Shown here: positions 11,101-17,021 of the stretch, piece after piece
Numbering within the stretch: position 1 is the first letter of the stretch
Layout of the letters: each line of letters starts with the position of its first letter
DNA from: an uncultured Prevotellaceae bacterium
Lineage (GTDB): Bacteria > Bacteroidota > Bacteroidia > Bacteroidales > Bacteroidaceae
Direction: 5' to 3'
NCBI GenBank assembly: GCA_902779455.1
Contig: CACZBS010000032.1
Span: 1-39,590, forward strand
Length of the DNA: 39,590 bases
Position numbers and translations under genes: made by a program
The notes under the pieces: generated by a model
What the model was told of the DNA's origin: nothing
What the model saw: the letters and a program-made list of their open reading frames with translations, nothing else
Database searches by the model: none

Positions 11101-11177
11101 ATCCGGAGAAAGAGCCCACCTTCTCGAACACGCTCTTCAAAGAAATCGTCTCACATAAATATGGAATCATATGGTAA
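2199..11177 (+). CDS. Giant exported protein (about 2992 aa), TANFOR-like N-terminus
   Basis: The ATG at 2199 opens a clear signal peptide (MRRQVRYIATVLLALLLQ...VHA, cleavage before QNEQ); the frame extends to 2127 but that stretch is upstream of the signal. Residues about 25-260 have the layout I associate with TANFOR-type Bacteroidetes proteins: a beta-sandwich, then 'LDEGQYELYLTAYEW', 'EPPRFTLPV', and a fibronectin-like strand 'SIRFEWMAP'. A second similar module follows near residues 380-500. The rest is beta-rich, with lysine-rich low-complexity linkers near residues 1020 and 1600. There are no transmembrane helices and no T9SS-type C-terminal domain I can recognise. The last third (from about 8160) is more AT-rich. 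The stop overlaps the next start (ATGGTAA), indicating translational coupling. The function is unknown; surface location is an inference from the signal peptide and neighbours. Confidence 0.85.
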   Translation: MRRQVRYIATVLLALLLQPAVVHAQNEQGDVTLQVTPVQSVLPPQAGRYIDNLGRYFSVTVINNTDVQQNLYFGVQIKQLFPDDVLWMSTDVETMHIPQRPIVLAPNQHKTLNTIELKHLFDHFDSKDIYVRDGRYRNILDSEFGLLDEGQYELYLTAYEWATDLTTPVVKNNQTDGIARFNICYEAEPPRFTLPVREATTEGLSDLSVTKIDKNQASIRFEWMAPTLNCNATMVQFRYNIRFVELGSMMPDEAMQENTITFLEKRELLTNSFTIPQAYLSQMIADTAFLGKVYAMQVTAYTPYQNENSLNVALIKNEGKSDIFLFQLYDPTKKPESAISGKGLGTDDQAGPIYIFEQPTLTSPQFPEDASRLIYMGDSIKVEWRKAWHVGGKGERQDTIDFKYNVALYTGNSADSRDAILKTSKPLYEKTTEELTDTIRWDEIADKVHQGDYLLLRVTAKPTCTPDSIVEMKSDSVNITDFALTRHFDEEYQCGHENIQVANKTTLGEVPDKNQSIKIGRFYLTLDGPEPVTYDKENETYKGKGWIRWSPKADNYFNMNSRVAVKFDNLKINTDYEVYEGRCVTYPYSDGKTEYTDAQAVDSLFSLASLDEIYGSLDLPDEVRSLVSKGVNEWGDDVEEATKSLAKSYNLGKYYSTYKLLGAKWEDMQHGDAFDLYFPMEVPEEISKFLPKSFSVQIGSMQFTPQSAQMNVIGEIALPNSDVFDGQNVLIFGAPRLCITPDKFWPEEGVLALLSNLPLKDPNTDFKMTFKAPTEPLDPRPGDGCFLRWDADGFAGLGMHIAMTMPNTKRVVDGQAKDIPALLDLKATIEGGDDAMDFIATGSLTPFEAVDLPGWTFHIGEDIIFDYNMSRNDRLMPTIDEFKKSYAQMSYDEEKKKFVAKSDDTTFDATLCGAYVNDGNWDAWQGVYIRNLEVEFPKFAVFGNGKQGTKIGASNMLIDASGITCRVFSENVLDAQTGKCGGWKFTLDKAYVDIIQNNFDNCTITGGFGVPLLGKVAQDKAADEAAKKDGGKSGSSTEKKDDQQETDIEYYCQIRHMTKPGYKEYQVWNKAGTEKVTKKRKEYDDNRLSYVFTTKNADKAPLAMNFFVADMTLLPDQTYFLVESVDPEKEGGKQYTQVELCMAGDITIAGLDGKHTKATNAFTKRVEALNAALPMQLKLPGIHFAKMRLSNVKLDDWNEDLGIDEYRTHQTGIDAQEKWEADHKKLYEFTEGKELKLGTDCYFNYGEWSLASAQKKVGPFTFGLKKFTPSMQGDNISLDVEGMLGLMDGKFDVSAGISISAALHKGESISDWYLSDGTVDFKSIELNVDWEVFKFYGRLELDKSQTDKGYSGNIGLEIKDLFSLKVAGGYFNHKGISTDEKNKKIADAKQRAKKEDGNEKYYTKYYDPSEDFFSWGYFLITVGGQGLRIDPVVINRITGGFYYNTQPVMGKKDSKGHPVYDAKPTAKYGTIGVVFGIGITTSGGENTVQGDLDVVVIYDKKNNRMTHFEFNGEIEAVGGIIHSKASLIYENNDDDRYLCLNLTVTSGLDSDALVSKLTGISNELKAVQEELGQFQSNITGDLMKKPSTSEMMGSLKEVESDYSNKTSESDKTKNENKVSDGAKKSKVTAGKTDVYLELKFTYREKGSNKYPTKWHLYLGEPQKNKRCTFTYLDYKDKLGILTVNIGADAYLCIGNELPGNGQLPEIPSEITEFLNGHKNSAVSTGADMGKVNNARSEVMKKMLSTAGAGGGVMLGASAWGFINVDLGLFYGYMKALAGFDLSLVKYSTPQYCANYGGNMGKDGWYAMGQLYAYLAAKFGLHIKLGKLIDERIDLVDAGIGGVFKMGLPKPTWFEGQARVKVTLLGGLVKIDKGFNFSGGTKCVPFKGNALDDFNLFGDVTVASDSIQEGWDVKNAISINEAKNMMFTTYANLGERYRLYDPTTGGDLSEEKGYSEAEMNLYASRTYIFDINKDRVYTENSKANINDCLGAVLYEINPDTVFNYIKLMPMYYGQSNVKPTSEEYFQNAFFRKALWNNRIMSRWMKSEKLDSEQKPIEKYLVDNDNAMRAVKQWEGGYEAQGSGNYYYSYPSVLSKCKVPGGVTIRETTGRTFHLSMPKLKPGKLYILELNAQAFEVLNGKRVWTKMTVETGYTGERKMHDEYVRWEQKKLVFFRTKANEETVIPEHLKDIQPYVALAYPSVGKNQLFQKRDDIEENKANIIDIQEPIIALNEDIRSSFASGTLNWKLSGNYKWTFPGTNVSQQNSIKTQTISNEFKTTGGCLIMHPSKMFDLSSCSGTNLSDAQFNLRLEHTYQVYDRTIKVAKDPSIEYENIQADFIAQKGEYAFYTALYDFITQELGGTWPNDRAHTSNDDITQVYVITIAIVAIFGDYEAFQNKFQSFMYARCNIPMVEKKLYKDTTVVLANMWLKCVPEASWKAGPNPLRDYEKQFVGVKPYLNPSFTHSGNMGSWNWDNDKDIAFNEKKSDGKLLRLSDPWLYFSYLSKWVFINDVALKQYDFDDVNVPHASESLTYSFNGHGISGSMIPGANFRDKSLLSLRWDMYNAWLSDWSSLTYPLPLNADDDWGLTGNNQIFPAQPYNKFYRNPSNNITNPESYSDIENNSYLGAKYLLQQFAAPYFIAQTLCTQMSKIATQVENIYEKGTKNGLSGKQINAKMIDWQNLHRGQYLKVSSMGHEVQVPYYQFPLIYGGTWSSGGRSFGKSIGSGLDDKISKERKSQAASCLFFERLKGGTASSYDKNYKGAYPGVLGVVPQDIFSALNALDNVKQFSYWAYRVNGYDMTNNVYKVVYDVYQGVTGNHYANFQSGLTGYVVNKGSNVVSTKGKFDNMYYAIIQSAIGIPEVYINGVPSSVAFTEDTSDAGKRQNAAQLEKLASWLQDNDPDLYACYKETNNTKKIKMLQQWAASNDPDLIYWADISKDLWWVMLWNEVNASYWKAQNQVLKSMGMPAAYPEKEPTFSNTLFKEIVSHKYGIIW

Positions 11178-13459
11178 AGAATAAGAATATCCTCCTTATG
11201 GCCGCCATGCTGCTCTCGGGCAGCGGCATGGCGACGGCCCAGCAGGCCGACAGCACCTATACCGGCGAACCGGTGATGCCCATGGACACCGTCAAGACCG
11301 ACACCATCATCTATCAGGAGCCGACGCTCATCACCACGAAGATCAAGCTGCTGACCCGCACCTACGGCGACAGCATCGCCCTGCGCTGGGTGCCCGAGGA
11401 CTACGTGTCGTGGAAGTATCTGTGCCTGACGGGCGTCAACGTGCTGCGCACGGAGACCGATGCCGACGACTTCGCCATCGATACGCTGGCCTACGGCCTG
11501 AAACCGCTCACCGAGGAGCAGTTCCGGGCCAAGTATGCCCAGACGGACAGCAACGCCCTGGTGGCTCAGGGCGTGCTCTACGGCGAGGGGCGCCTGGGTC
11601 CCAACCAGACGCAGGACCAACCGGGCTCATGGGGTGCCTCGATGGAATATAACAACGAGCAGGACATGTCGTTCGCCTTCGCCATGCTCGTGGCCGAGTG
11701 GCGGCCCGACCTGGCCCGCGACATGGCCGTGGGCTTCCTCGACCGCACGGCTAAGCCCGGCAAGACCTACGACTACTACATCCAGCCGACGAAGTGGGAG
11801 ACCGACGGCCGACTCATCTTCGAGCCCGGCGTGGCGGAAGGCGTAGAGAACAAGCCGTATGAGCCCGCCATCTTCAATCCCCGCATGACAGACTCCATCT
11901 CCAGCCCGCGACGCCACGTGCTGGGCTGGTGGGACGACAAGCACTCCACCTACGAGATTTACCGCCGATTCGTCACCGATGCTGACGGCAACAAGATAGA
12001 CGGCACGTGGGAGCACCTCAACCGCAAGCCTTACCTCTCAGTCATCGACCTGCCCGAGGGCGACAACTACAAAGCCTTCGGCGACTCCGTGCCCAGCTTC
12101 GGCGTCTATGAGTACATGATTGCCGGCCACGACGCCTTCGGCGGTCTCGTCCCAAGTATCAATCCCATCCGGGTGAACGTCTACGACAACGAGCCGCCCA
12201 CGGCACCCCAGCTGAAAGCCATCGTCATCGGCTATCCTGACGACGACATCCGCGGCCGCATCCAGGCCCACATCATCTGGGAGAAGGACACGCTGGAGAA
12301 GGACCTGCAGGGCTACGTCGTCAGATACTACAACGCAAGGATCAGCGGCGAGACGTGGATTGAGCTCAACGAGGAGATGATTCCCCCGACGGACACGATG
12401 TACGTGGCTGAAGTCACGGGACTGCGGACGGGCATGATTCAGGTCGCAGCCTACGACAAATCGGGCAACGAGTCAACCTCGCTGTCGCAGCTCATCGAGA
12501 TTCACGACTACAAGGCCCCGGCAGCCCCCGACTCGCTGTGGGCCCAGGTGACACAGCCTGAGCTGAACTCTATTGTCGGCAAGGACGTGAAGTATGCCTA
12601 CGTCATCCTGCACTGGCGGCCTAACCCCGAGGACGACGACATCATGCACTACGACGTGGCCTTCGCCAACGACACGACGCACGCCTTCCAGCGACTGAAC
12701 GAACAGTCGATCTTGGAGACATGGTGCATCGACTCGCTGGCCGTCGACGTCAACCAGAAGTACATCTACTACAAGGTGCGTGCCACCGACTATTCGACCA
12801 ACGAGGGCGAGTGGAGTCCCTGGATCCAGGTGAAGCGACCGCACATCACGCCGCCGACGCAGCCCCACCTGGACCGCTCGGGTCACAGCGACGCGGAGGG
12901 CATGCACATGGAGTGGATCGTCGGCACGGATGCCGACATGGACTACCACGTGGCCTACCGCGGACTGAGCCAGGACGGGCCGTGGGAGGTCATCGGCCGC
13001 TACGATGCCGACTCGCTGCGCGAGTGCGGCTACCGCATCACGATCGACGACAACCCGCCCTATGACCGCGAGAACAGATATTACTACTACGTGGAGTCGT
13101 TCAACTCGTCGCCCTTCACGTCGAAGAGCCTGGCCGTCAGCTGGCTGCACGCCGGACCGAAGGTCGTCAAGGCCGGCATCGAGCTGGCCGGCGACTACGA
13201 CGAGCGCTCCCAGCTGACGAAGCTGGCTTGGACGACGGGCCGCCTGCCCATCGACGCGCCCTACTACTACTGCGTCTATCGCAAGGGTCCGGGTGAGGAC
13301 AAGTTTAAGTTCATGATCAGCGTGGCGAGCGACAAGGCGGAGTATGCCGACAACCTGCTCGAGAAGGGCGAGACGGCCCAGTACTACGTCATGATTCAGT
13401 GGCGCGACGGACGCCAGAGCGCCCTGTCGAACACGGTGACGGTCAGCCGCCGCCCATAG
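11171..13459 (+). CDS. Exported protein with fibronectin type III-like domains
   Basis: A signal peptide is visible (MVKNKNILLMAAMLLSGSGM, cleavage ATA|QQ). From about residue 340 there are repeated beta-sandwich patterns typical of fibronectin III modules, such as 'PPTAPQLKAIV...IIWEKD...GYVVRYYNA' and 'PAAPDSLWAQV...ILHWRPN...MHYDVAFA', then a third near 'PTQPHLDRS...MEWIVG...YHVAYRG'. The start overlaps the end of the giant gene by 7 bp, so the two are very likely translated together in a fixed ratio. In Bacteroidetes, such modules usually serve as spacers or binding units in cell-surface proteins. I see no catalytic motif. Confidence 0.85.
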   Translation: MVKNKNILLMAAMLLSGSGMATAQQADSTYTGEPVMPMDTVKTDTIIYQEPTLITTKIKLLTRTYGDSIALRWVPEDYVSWKYLCLTGVNVLRTETDADDFAIDTLAYGLKPLTEEQFRAKYAQTDSNALVAQGVLYGEGRLGPNQTQDQPGSWGASMEYNNEQDMSFAFAMLVAEWRPDLARDMAVGFLDRTAKPGKTYDYYIQPTKWETDGRLIFEPGVAEGVENKPYEPAIFNPRMTDSISSPRRHVLGWWDDKHSTYEIYRRFVTDADGNKIDGTWEHLNRKPYLSVIDLPEGDNYKAFGDSVPSFGVYEYMIAGHDAFGGLVPSINPIRVNVYDNEPPTAPQLKAIVIGYPDDDIRGRIQAHIIWEKDTLEKDLQGYVVRYYNARISGETWIELNEEMIPPTDTMYVAEVTGLRTGMIQVAAYDKSGNESTSLSQLIEIHDYKAPAAPDSLWAQVTQPELNSIVGKDVKYAYVILHWRPNPEDDDIMHYDVAFANDTTHAFQRLNEQSILETWCIDSLAVDVNQKYIYYKVRATDYSTNEGEWSPWIQVKRPHITPPTQPHLDRSGHSDAEGMHMEWIVGTDADMDYHVAYRGLSQDGPWEVIGRYDADSLRECGYRITIDDNPPYDRENRYYYYVESFNSSPFTSKSLAVSWLHAGPKVVKAGIELAGDYDERSQLTKLAWTTGRLPIDAPYYYCVYRKGPGEDKFKFMISVASDKAEYADNLLEKGETAQYYVMIQWRDGRQSALSNTVTVSRRP

Positions 13460-13465
13460 GAAGAG

Positions 13466-13650
13466 CCCACCCCCGGCCCCTCCCCAAGGGAGGGGAGAAG
13501 GGCAGAGAGGAAACGGAGTTTTTTGATTACCATCAATAATATATTAGAATCTTTATGAAAAGGAAACGCATCGGTCAAAAAACAGCCAGCCATCTTCTAT
13601 GGCTCTGCACGATATGCTCCGCACTCCTTTGGGGAGGGGCCGGGGGCGGG
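13466..13650. repeat. Inverted-repeat element running into a lipoprotein gene
   Basis: Outer arms 13466-13487 and 13629-13650 are 22-bp inverted repeats with one mismatch, built from the same CCCACCCCC/CCCTCCCC motif as the elements at 20362-20584 and 37658-37875. The right arm lies inside the signal peptide of the gene starting at 13555. It looks like a shortened or decayed copy of that family. Confidence 0.75.
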
Positions 13651-14379
13651 TTTCTCTGCTCCTGCGGTGACTACTGGGAGGGGGGCGACCCCGTGGATGC
13701 GCGGCGGATGACGCTGGGCCGGCGGGTGATCAACATGATGGTGGGCGACCGCTACCGCATCCCCGTGCTCTTTGAGCCCGACACGCTGTCGAACCGCTCA
13801 GTGTGGTGGATGACGGAGGACAAGGACGTCGCCATCGTCGAGCGCGACACGGTCATCGCCCTCAGCGAGGGACTGACGCTGGCCTGGGCCATGAGCGTCA
13901 GCGACCACCAGACGGACTCGTGCTGGGTCAGCGTGCTGCCGGCGATCTACCTCAACCCGAAGAGCTATCCCTACGACATGGTCATCTATGCCGACGTCAG
14001 CATCCACGGCCATAAGTACACGGCCGCCGACGAGGACTCGATCATCATCGGGGCCTACATCGGCGACGAGCTGCGCGGCATCGGCAAGATGCGGCAGTGG
14101 CAGGGCCGCGACTACATGGAGATTCGCATCTGGAGCCCCGTCCGCCTCGGTGGCGACGTCAGCCTGCGCTGCATCTATCGCGGCCGGGCCCTCGTGGAGC
14201 TCTTCCCCGACGCCTTCGAGTTCGACGGCGAGGCCCACGGCACCCTCTCCGACCTCTATCCGCTGGTGCTCGACGACTCGGCCCGGCAGCTCTGGCCCGA
14301 CATCGAGGGCGACGACGGCATCCCGTATTTCGATAATGGCGACACGCTGCATGTCGTCGTGACCAATCCTGAAGAGTAA
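13555..14379 (+). CDS. Small lipoprotein with Ig-like (Big_2-type) fold
   Basis: The N-terminus has a basic start (MKRKRIGQK), a hydrophobic stretch and a lipobox L34-C35-S36-C37, so it is probably lipid-anchored. Residues about 48-125 (MTLGRRVINMMVGDRYRIPV, then VWWMTEDKDVAIVERDTVIAL) follow the Big_2 pattern of 'threshold, contrast with current state, constant statement', which is common in Bacteroidetes surface lipoproteins. The remainder is acidic and beta-rich. Residues 26-32 (WGGAGGG) are encoded by the right arm of an inverted-repeat element, so part of the signal peptide is repeat-derived. It lies 95 bp downstream of the fibronectin-like gene and 41 bp upstream of the next lipoprotein, and probably belongs to the same operon. 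The function is unknown. Confidence 0.8.
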   Translation: MKRKRIGQKTASHLLWLCTICSALLWGGAGGGFLCSCGDYWEGGDPVDARRMTLGRRVINMMVGDRYRIPVLFEPDTLSNRSVWWMTEDKDVAIVERDTVIALSEGLTLAWAMSVSDHQTDSCWVSVLPAIYLNPKSYPYDMVIYADVSIHGHKYTAADEDSIIIGAYIGDELRGIGKMRQWQGRDYMEIRIWSPVRLGGDVSLRCIYRGRALVELFPDAFEFDGEAHGTLSDLYPLVLDDSARQLWPDIEGDDGIPYFDNGDTLHVVVTNPEE

Positions 14380-14420
14380 TCACCTGAGTTATCATTTTGA
14401 CAAGAAGGGAGACAAGATCT

Positions 14421-16856
14421 ATGAAAAGAATACTATCACTGTTCAGCCTTGCAGTGCTCATTGCCACGCTGACAACGTCGTGCAACCTCTTCATCGAGGA
14501 CGAGCTGGAGGAGGAGGCCTCCGAGCTCTCTGACTTCAAGAACGTGCGCCATCACAGCGGCGAGGGCTACGACAAGCCCGTCGTGACGACCGAGGGCGGC
14601 TGCGACGTGGAATACCAGTACAACGACAACGTGCTTGTCGTCGAGGAGTCGACTCAGGAGAAGTATATCACCCACGTGGAGACCGACGGCGTCAACGTGA
14701 TGCTCGAGGTGCACTTCCGTGCCGACACGCCCAAGGAGCTGCTGCCCCAGCCGGGCGAGATCTTCCTGAGCACCGTCACAGACAAGTTTCCCATGGGCGC
14801 CAACCATCTGGTGGAGAAGCGCCTCTTCGAGGACGGCGTCTACAAGTGTCTCATGTCGTTCGCCACGCTCAAGGACACCTTCAAGAGTCTGCTTATCGAC
14901 GGCAAGCTGACCTTCGAGGCCGACTCCTTCTCCGTCCCCGTGGAGTATGAGGAGCCGGCCATGGCCCGGACGCGAGCCGACGAGGGCGGCGTCGCACCCA
15001 TCGACGTCCAGATGAACTTCGGCGGCAGCGATTTCACCATGTCTATGGGCATGTCATGGAGCTTCACCGGTGAGCTGGCAAAGAAAAATAAAATCATCCA
15101 CTTTGAGGCCTCCATGGACAAGGAGAACAACTTCTACAAGGTGAAGAATGAGTTCAACTTCGACAAATTCTCACTCGACAACATGAAGGCCGACTTCATC
15201 CAGACCGTCGAGGAGAAGACGCGGGTGACCATCAGCGGAGGACTCACCAAGATCATCCCCATCATAAAGGACAAAGCCATCGTCAAGGGTAAGGCCCTGA
15301 CAATGGGGCCGGTGGTGCTGGTGCTCTTCCTGAATCTGGATCTCAACCTGACCTTCGACATCACCGGCTCGGTGGTCATCACCAAGCACAAACAGTATCA
15401 GAACATCTACCACCTGGATTTCTATGAGGGGAAGGTCACTAAGGAGGTCAAGAAGCTGAAGGACGAGGACTGGAAACTCGACGCACAGATCAACGGCACG
15501 GTGACGCTGGAACTGTCGATAACCGTCGGCATCGGGCTCTACGGCAAGGTGCTGTCGGTCAGGATCATACCGATAATCACCGCGGAAGTGGGCATCTCCC
15601 TCCCGTTTGCGTCGTATTCGACAGAAGGCTGGACGATGTACGACATATCCAATAGCCTCGGACTGACGTTCACGCTGAAATTCAAGTTGAAGCTCGGTGT
15701 CTTCCTCGACCTGTCGCTCAAAGCCCTGCTGGGCAGCGACGACATGCAGAAGAAGATGCGCGACACGAAGGACATGCTCGACAAGCTGAAGACCTCAGAG
15801 GTGACCAACAACCAGGTCTATCAGGACCTCATCGACAGCGAGGCCGACAAGCTGGAGGACGACAAGACGATGGGCGCCTACGTCACCTTCGGCCCGTGGG
15901 ACATCTTCAACCCGGAGACATTCCCATGGTATCCGAAGCTCAAGGACAAGTCGTTCAAGATCGTCAAGGGATGGGACAAGAGCAACAAACAGCTCATCCA
16001 GACCGCGCAGTTCGAGCTGTCGCGACTGGGCTTCTGGGTCGCCGTGGGCAAGCAGTTCACGCCCGCACTGATGATCAAGAAGGGATCGAAATACATGACG
16101 ACCATCTTCCCCAACGAGGGGGGCATGGACGCCAAGTGCAAGACGGGCACCACCTACACCTTCGACATCCCCAACGACGGTAATCAGAGCGACGTCATCT
16201 ACACTGCCTATCCCTGCTACTACGAAAGACCTGTCACGTATAACCAGCCGAACGCCTTCGACAAGGGACTCTCGTTCTGCAACACGTCGCCGGCGATAAC
16301 CATCATCGAGGCCTATCCCACGGATATGGTTCATAGCACAGGCACCTTCCTGGACCTTGTTTCCGAGCAGTTCTATGAGCATGAGTATGAGTTCAAGGTC
16401 GACACGAAGACCAGCGTCCTGGGCATCTCGAACATCAAGAAATGGGAAGTGCGTGAGCTCAACACCGACCAGACTGAGACTTACAGAAAGAGTACAGCCA
16501 ATCTGGTGGACGGCGTCTACATCATGCACTGGTCGTTCTCACTGCTGACCGACAAGACCAGTAAGCAAAGGATCCGTCTGAACTTTGCTCCACGATTCCG
16601 GACGGAAGCCAATTCTGCATGGGTCTATGGCGTGAGCTACTATCTCACGCTCTATACCAACAGGACCTACGAGGGCTATGACTCTGAACAGTCCGGCGGA
16701 AACATGGGCTTTGGCGAATTCGCACCGGCCGTCACCCCAGACGACGGCGACGACCCGCCATGCGTCAGAGGCCGCCTCGACGCCATCGAACACAACGGCG
16801 AGATCATCTGGCAGCGTGAGGGCTACGAGAAGCCCCTGCCCTCAGTCCGCCTGTAA
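14421..16856 (+). CDS. Large beta-rich lipoprotein, unknown function
   Basis: I chose the ATG at 14421 because it begins a lipoprotein signal (MKRILSLFSLAVLIATLTTSC, lipobox TTSC) and has a purine-rich GAAGGGAGACAAG stretch upstream; the frame is open from 14397. After the cysteine comes an acidic run (IEDELEEEASE). Residues about 300-430 contain long amphipathic or hydrophobic strands (LFLNLDLNLTFDITGSVVI, ITVGIGLYGKVLSVRIIPII), which resemble bilayer-facing strands or a large hydrophobic pocket. I do not recognise the family. Position at the end of the exported-protein cluster, followed by a strong hairpin at 16865-16903, suggests it is the last gene of that operon. Confidence 0.8.
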   Translation: MKRILSLFSLAVLIATLTTSCNLFIEDELEEEASELSDFKNVRHHSGEGYDKPVVTTEGGCDVEYQYNDNVLVVEESTQEKYITHVETDGVNVMLEVHFRADTPKELLPQPGEIFLSTVTDKFPMGANHLVEKRLFEDGVYKCLMSFATLKDTFKSLLIDGKLTFEADSFSVPVEYEEPAMARTRADEGGVAPIDVQMNFGGSDFTMSMGMSWSFTGELAKKNKIIHFEASMDKENNFYKVKNEFNFDKFSLDNMKADFIQTVEEKTRVTISGGLTKIIPIIKDKAIVKGKALTMGPVVLVLFLNLDLNLTFDITGSVVITKHKQYQNIYHLDFYEGKVTKEVKKLKDEDWKLDAQINGTVTLELSITVGIGLYGKVLSVRIIPIITAEVGISLPFASYSTEGWTMYDISNSLGLTFTLKFKLKLGVFLDLSLKALLGSDDMQKKMRDTKDMLDKLKTSEVTNNQVYQDLIDSEADKLEDDKTMGAYVTFGPWDIFNPETFPWYPKLKDKSFKIVKGWDKSNKQLIQTAQFELSRLGFWVAVGKQFTPALMIKKGSKYMTTIFPNEGGMDAKCKTGTTYTFDIPNDGNQSDVIYTAYPCYYERPVTYNQPNAFDKGLSFCNTSPAITIIEAYPTDMVHSTGTFLDLVSEQFYEHEYEFKVDTKTSVLGISNIKKWEVRELNTDQTETYRKSTANLVDGVYIMHWSFSLLTDKTSKQRIRLNFAPRFRTEANSAWVYGVSYYLTLYTNRTYEGYDSEQSGGNMGFGEFAPAVTPDDGDDPPCVRGRLDAIEHNGEIIWQREGYEKPLPSVRL

Positions 16857-16864
16857 TCAATCAT

Positions 16865-16903
16865 GCGCAGCCACTCCCCTCACCTCGAGGGGAGTGGCTG
16901 CGC
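16865..16903 (+). terminator. Hairpin with 17-bp perfect arms after the surface-protein cluster
   Basis: Arms 16865-16881 and 16887-16903 pair perfectly with a 5-base loop (ACCTC). It begins 9 bp after the stop codon of the large lipoprotein gene. There is no T-tract, so it is not a canonical intrinsic terminator, but its position between two transcription units fits a transcription-end or mRNA-stabilising role. Its CCACTCCCCTC core resembles other palindromes in the window. Confidence 0.6.
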
Positions 16904-16976
16904 CGACATCAACTGGGGTTTCGGACAGAGAGAATATTTTTTCAATGAAAATGATGGCAATGTCGAAAAATAGTTG

Positions 16977-16984
16977 TACCTTTG
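16977..16984 (+). promoter_or_regulatory. Bacteroidetes -7 box (TACCTTTG) for the PurF-like gene
   Basis: TACCTTTG matches the TAnnTTTG -7 consensus of the Bacteroidetes primary sigma factor exactly and is followed by CAG, as in other Prevotella-type promoters. A clear -33 TTTG at the expected distance is not seen. The start codon is 38 bp downstream. Confidence 0.65.
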
Positions 16985-17021
16985 CAGTCGAAACATCAAA
17001 ACCAACAGCGATAACACCACT

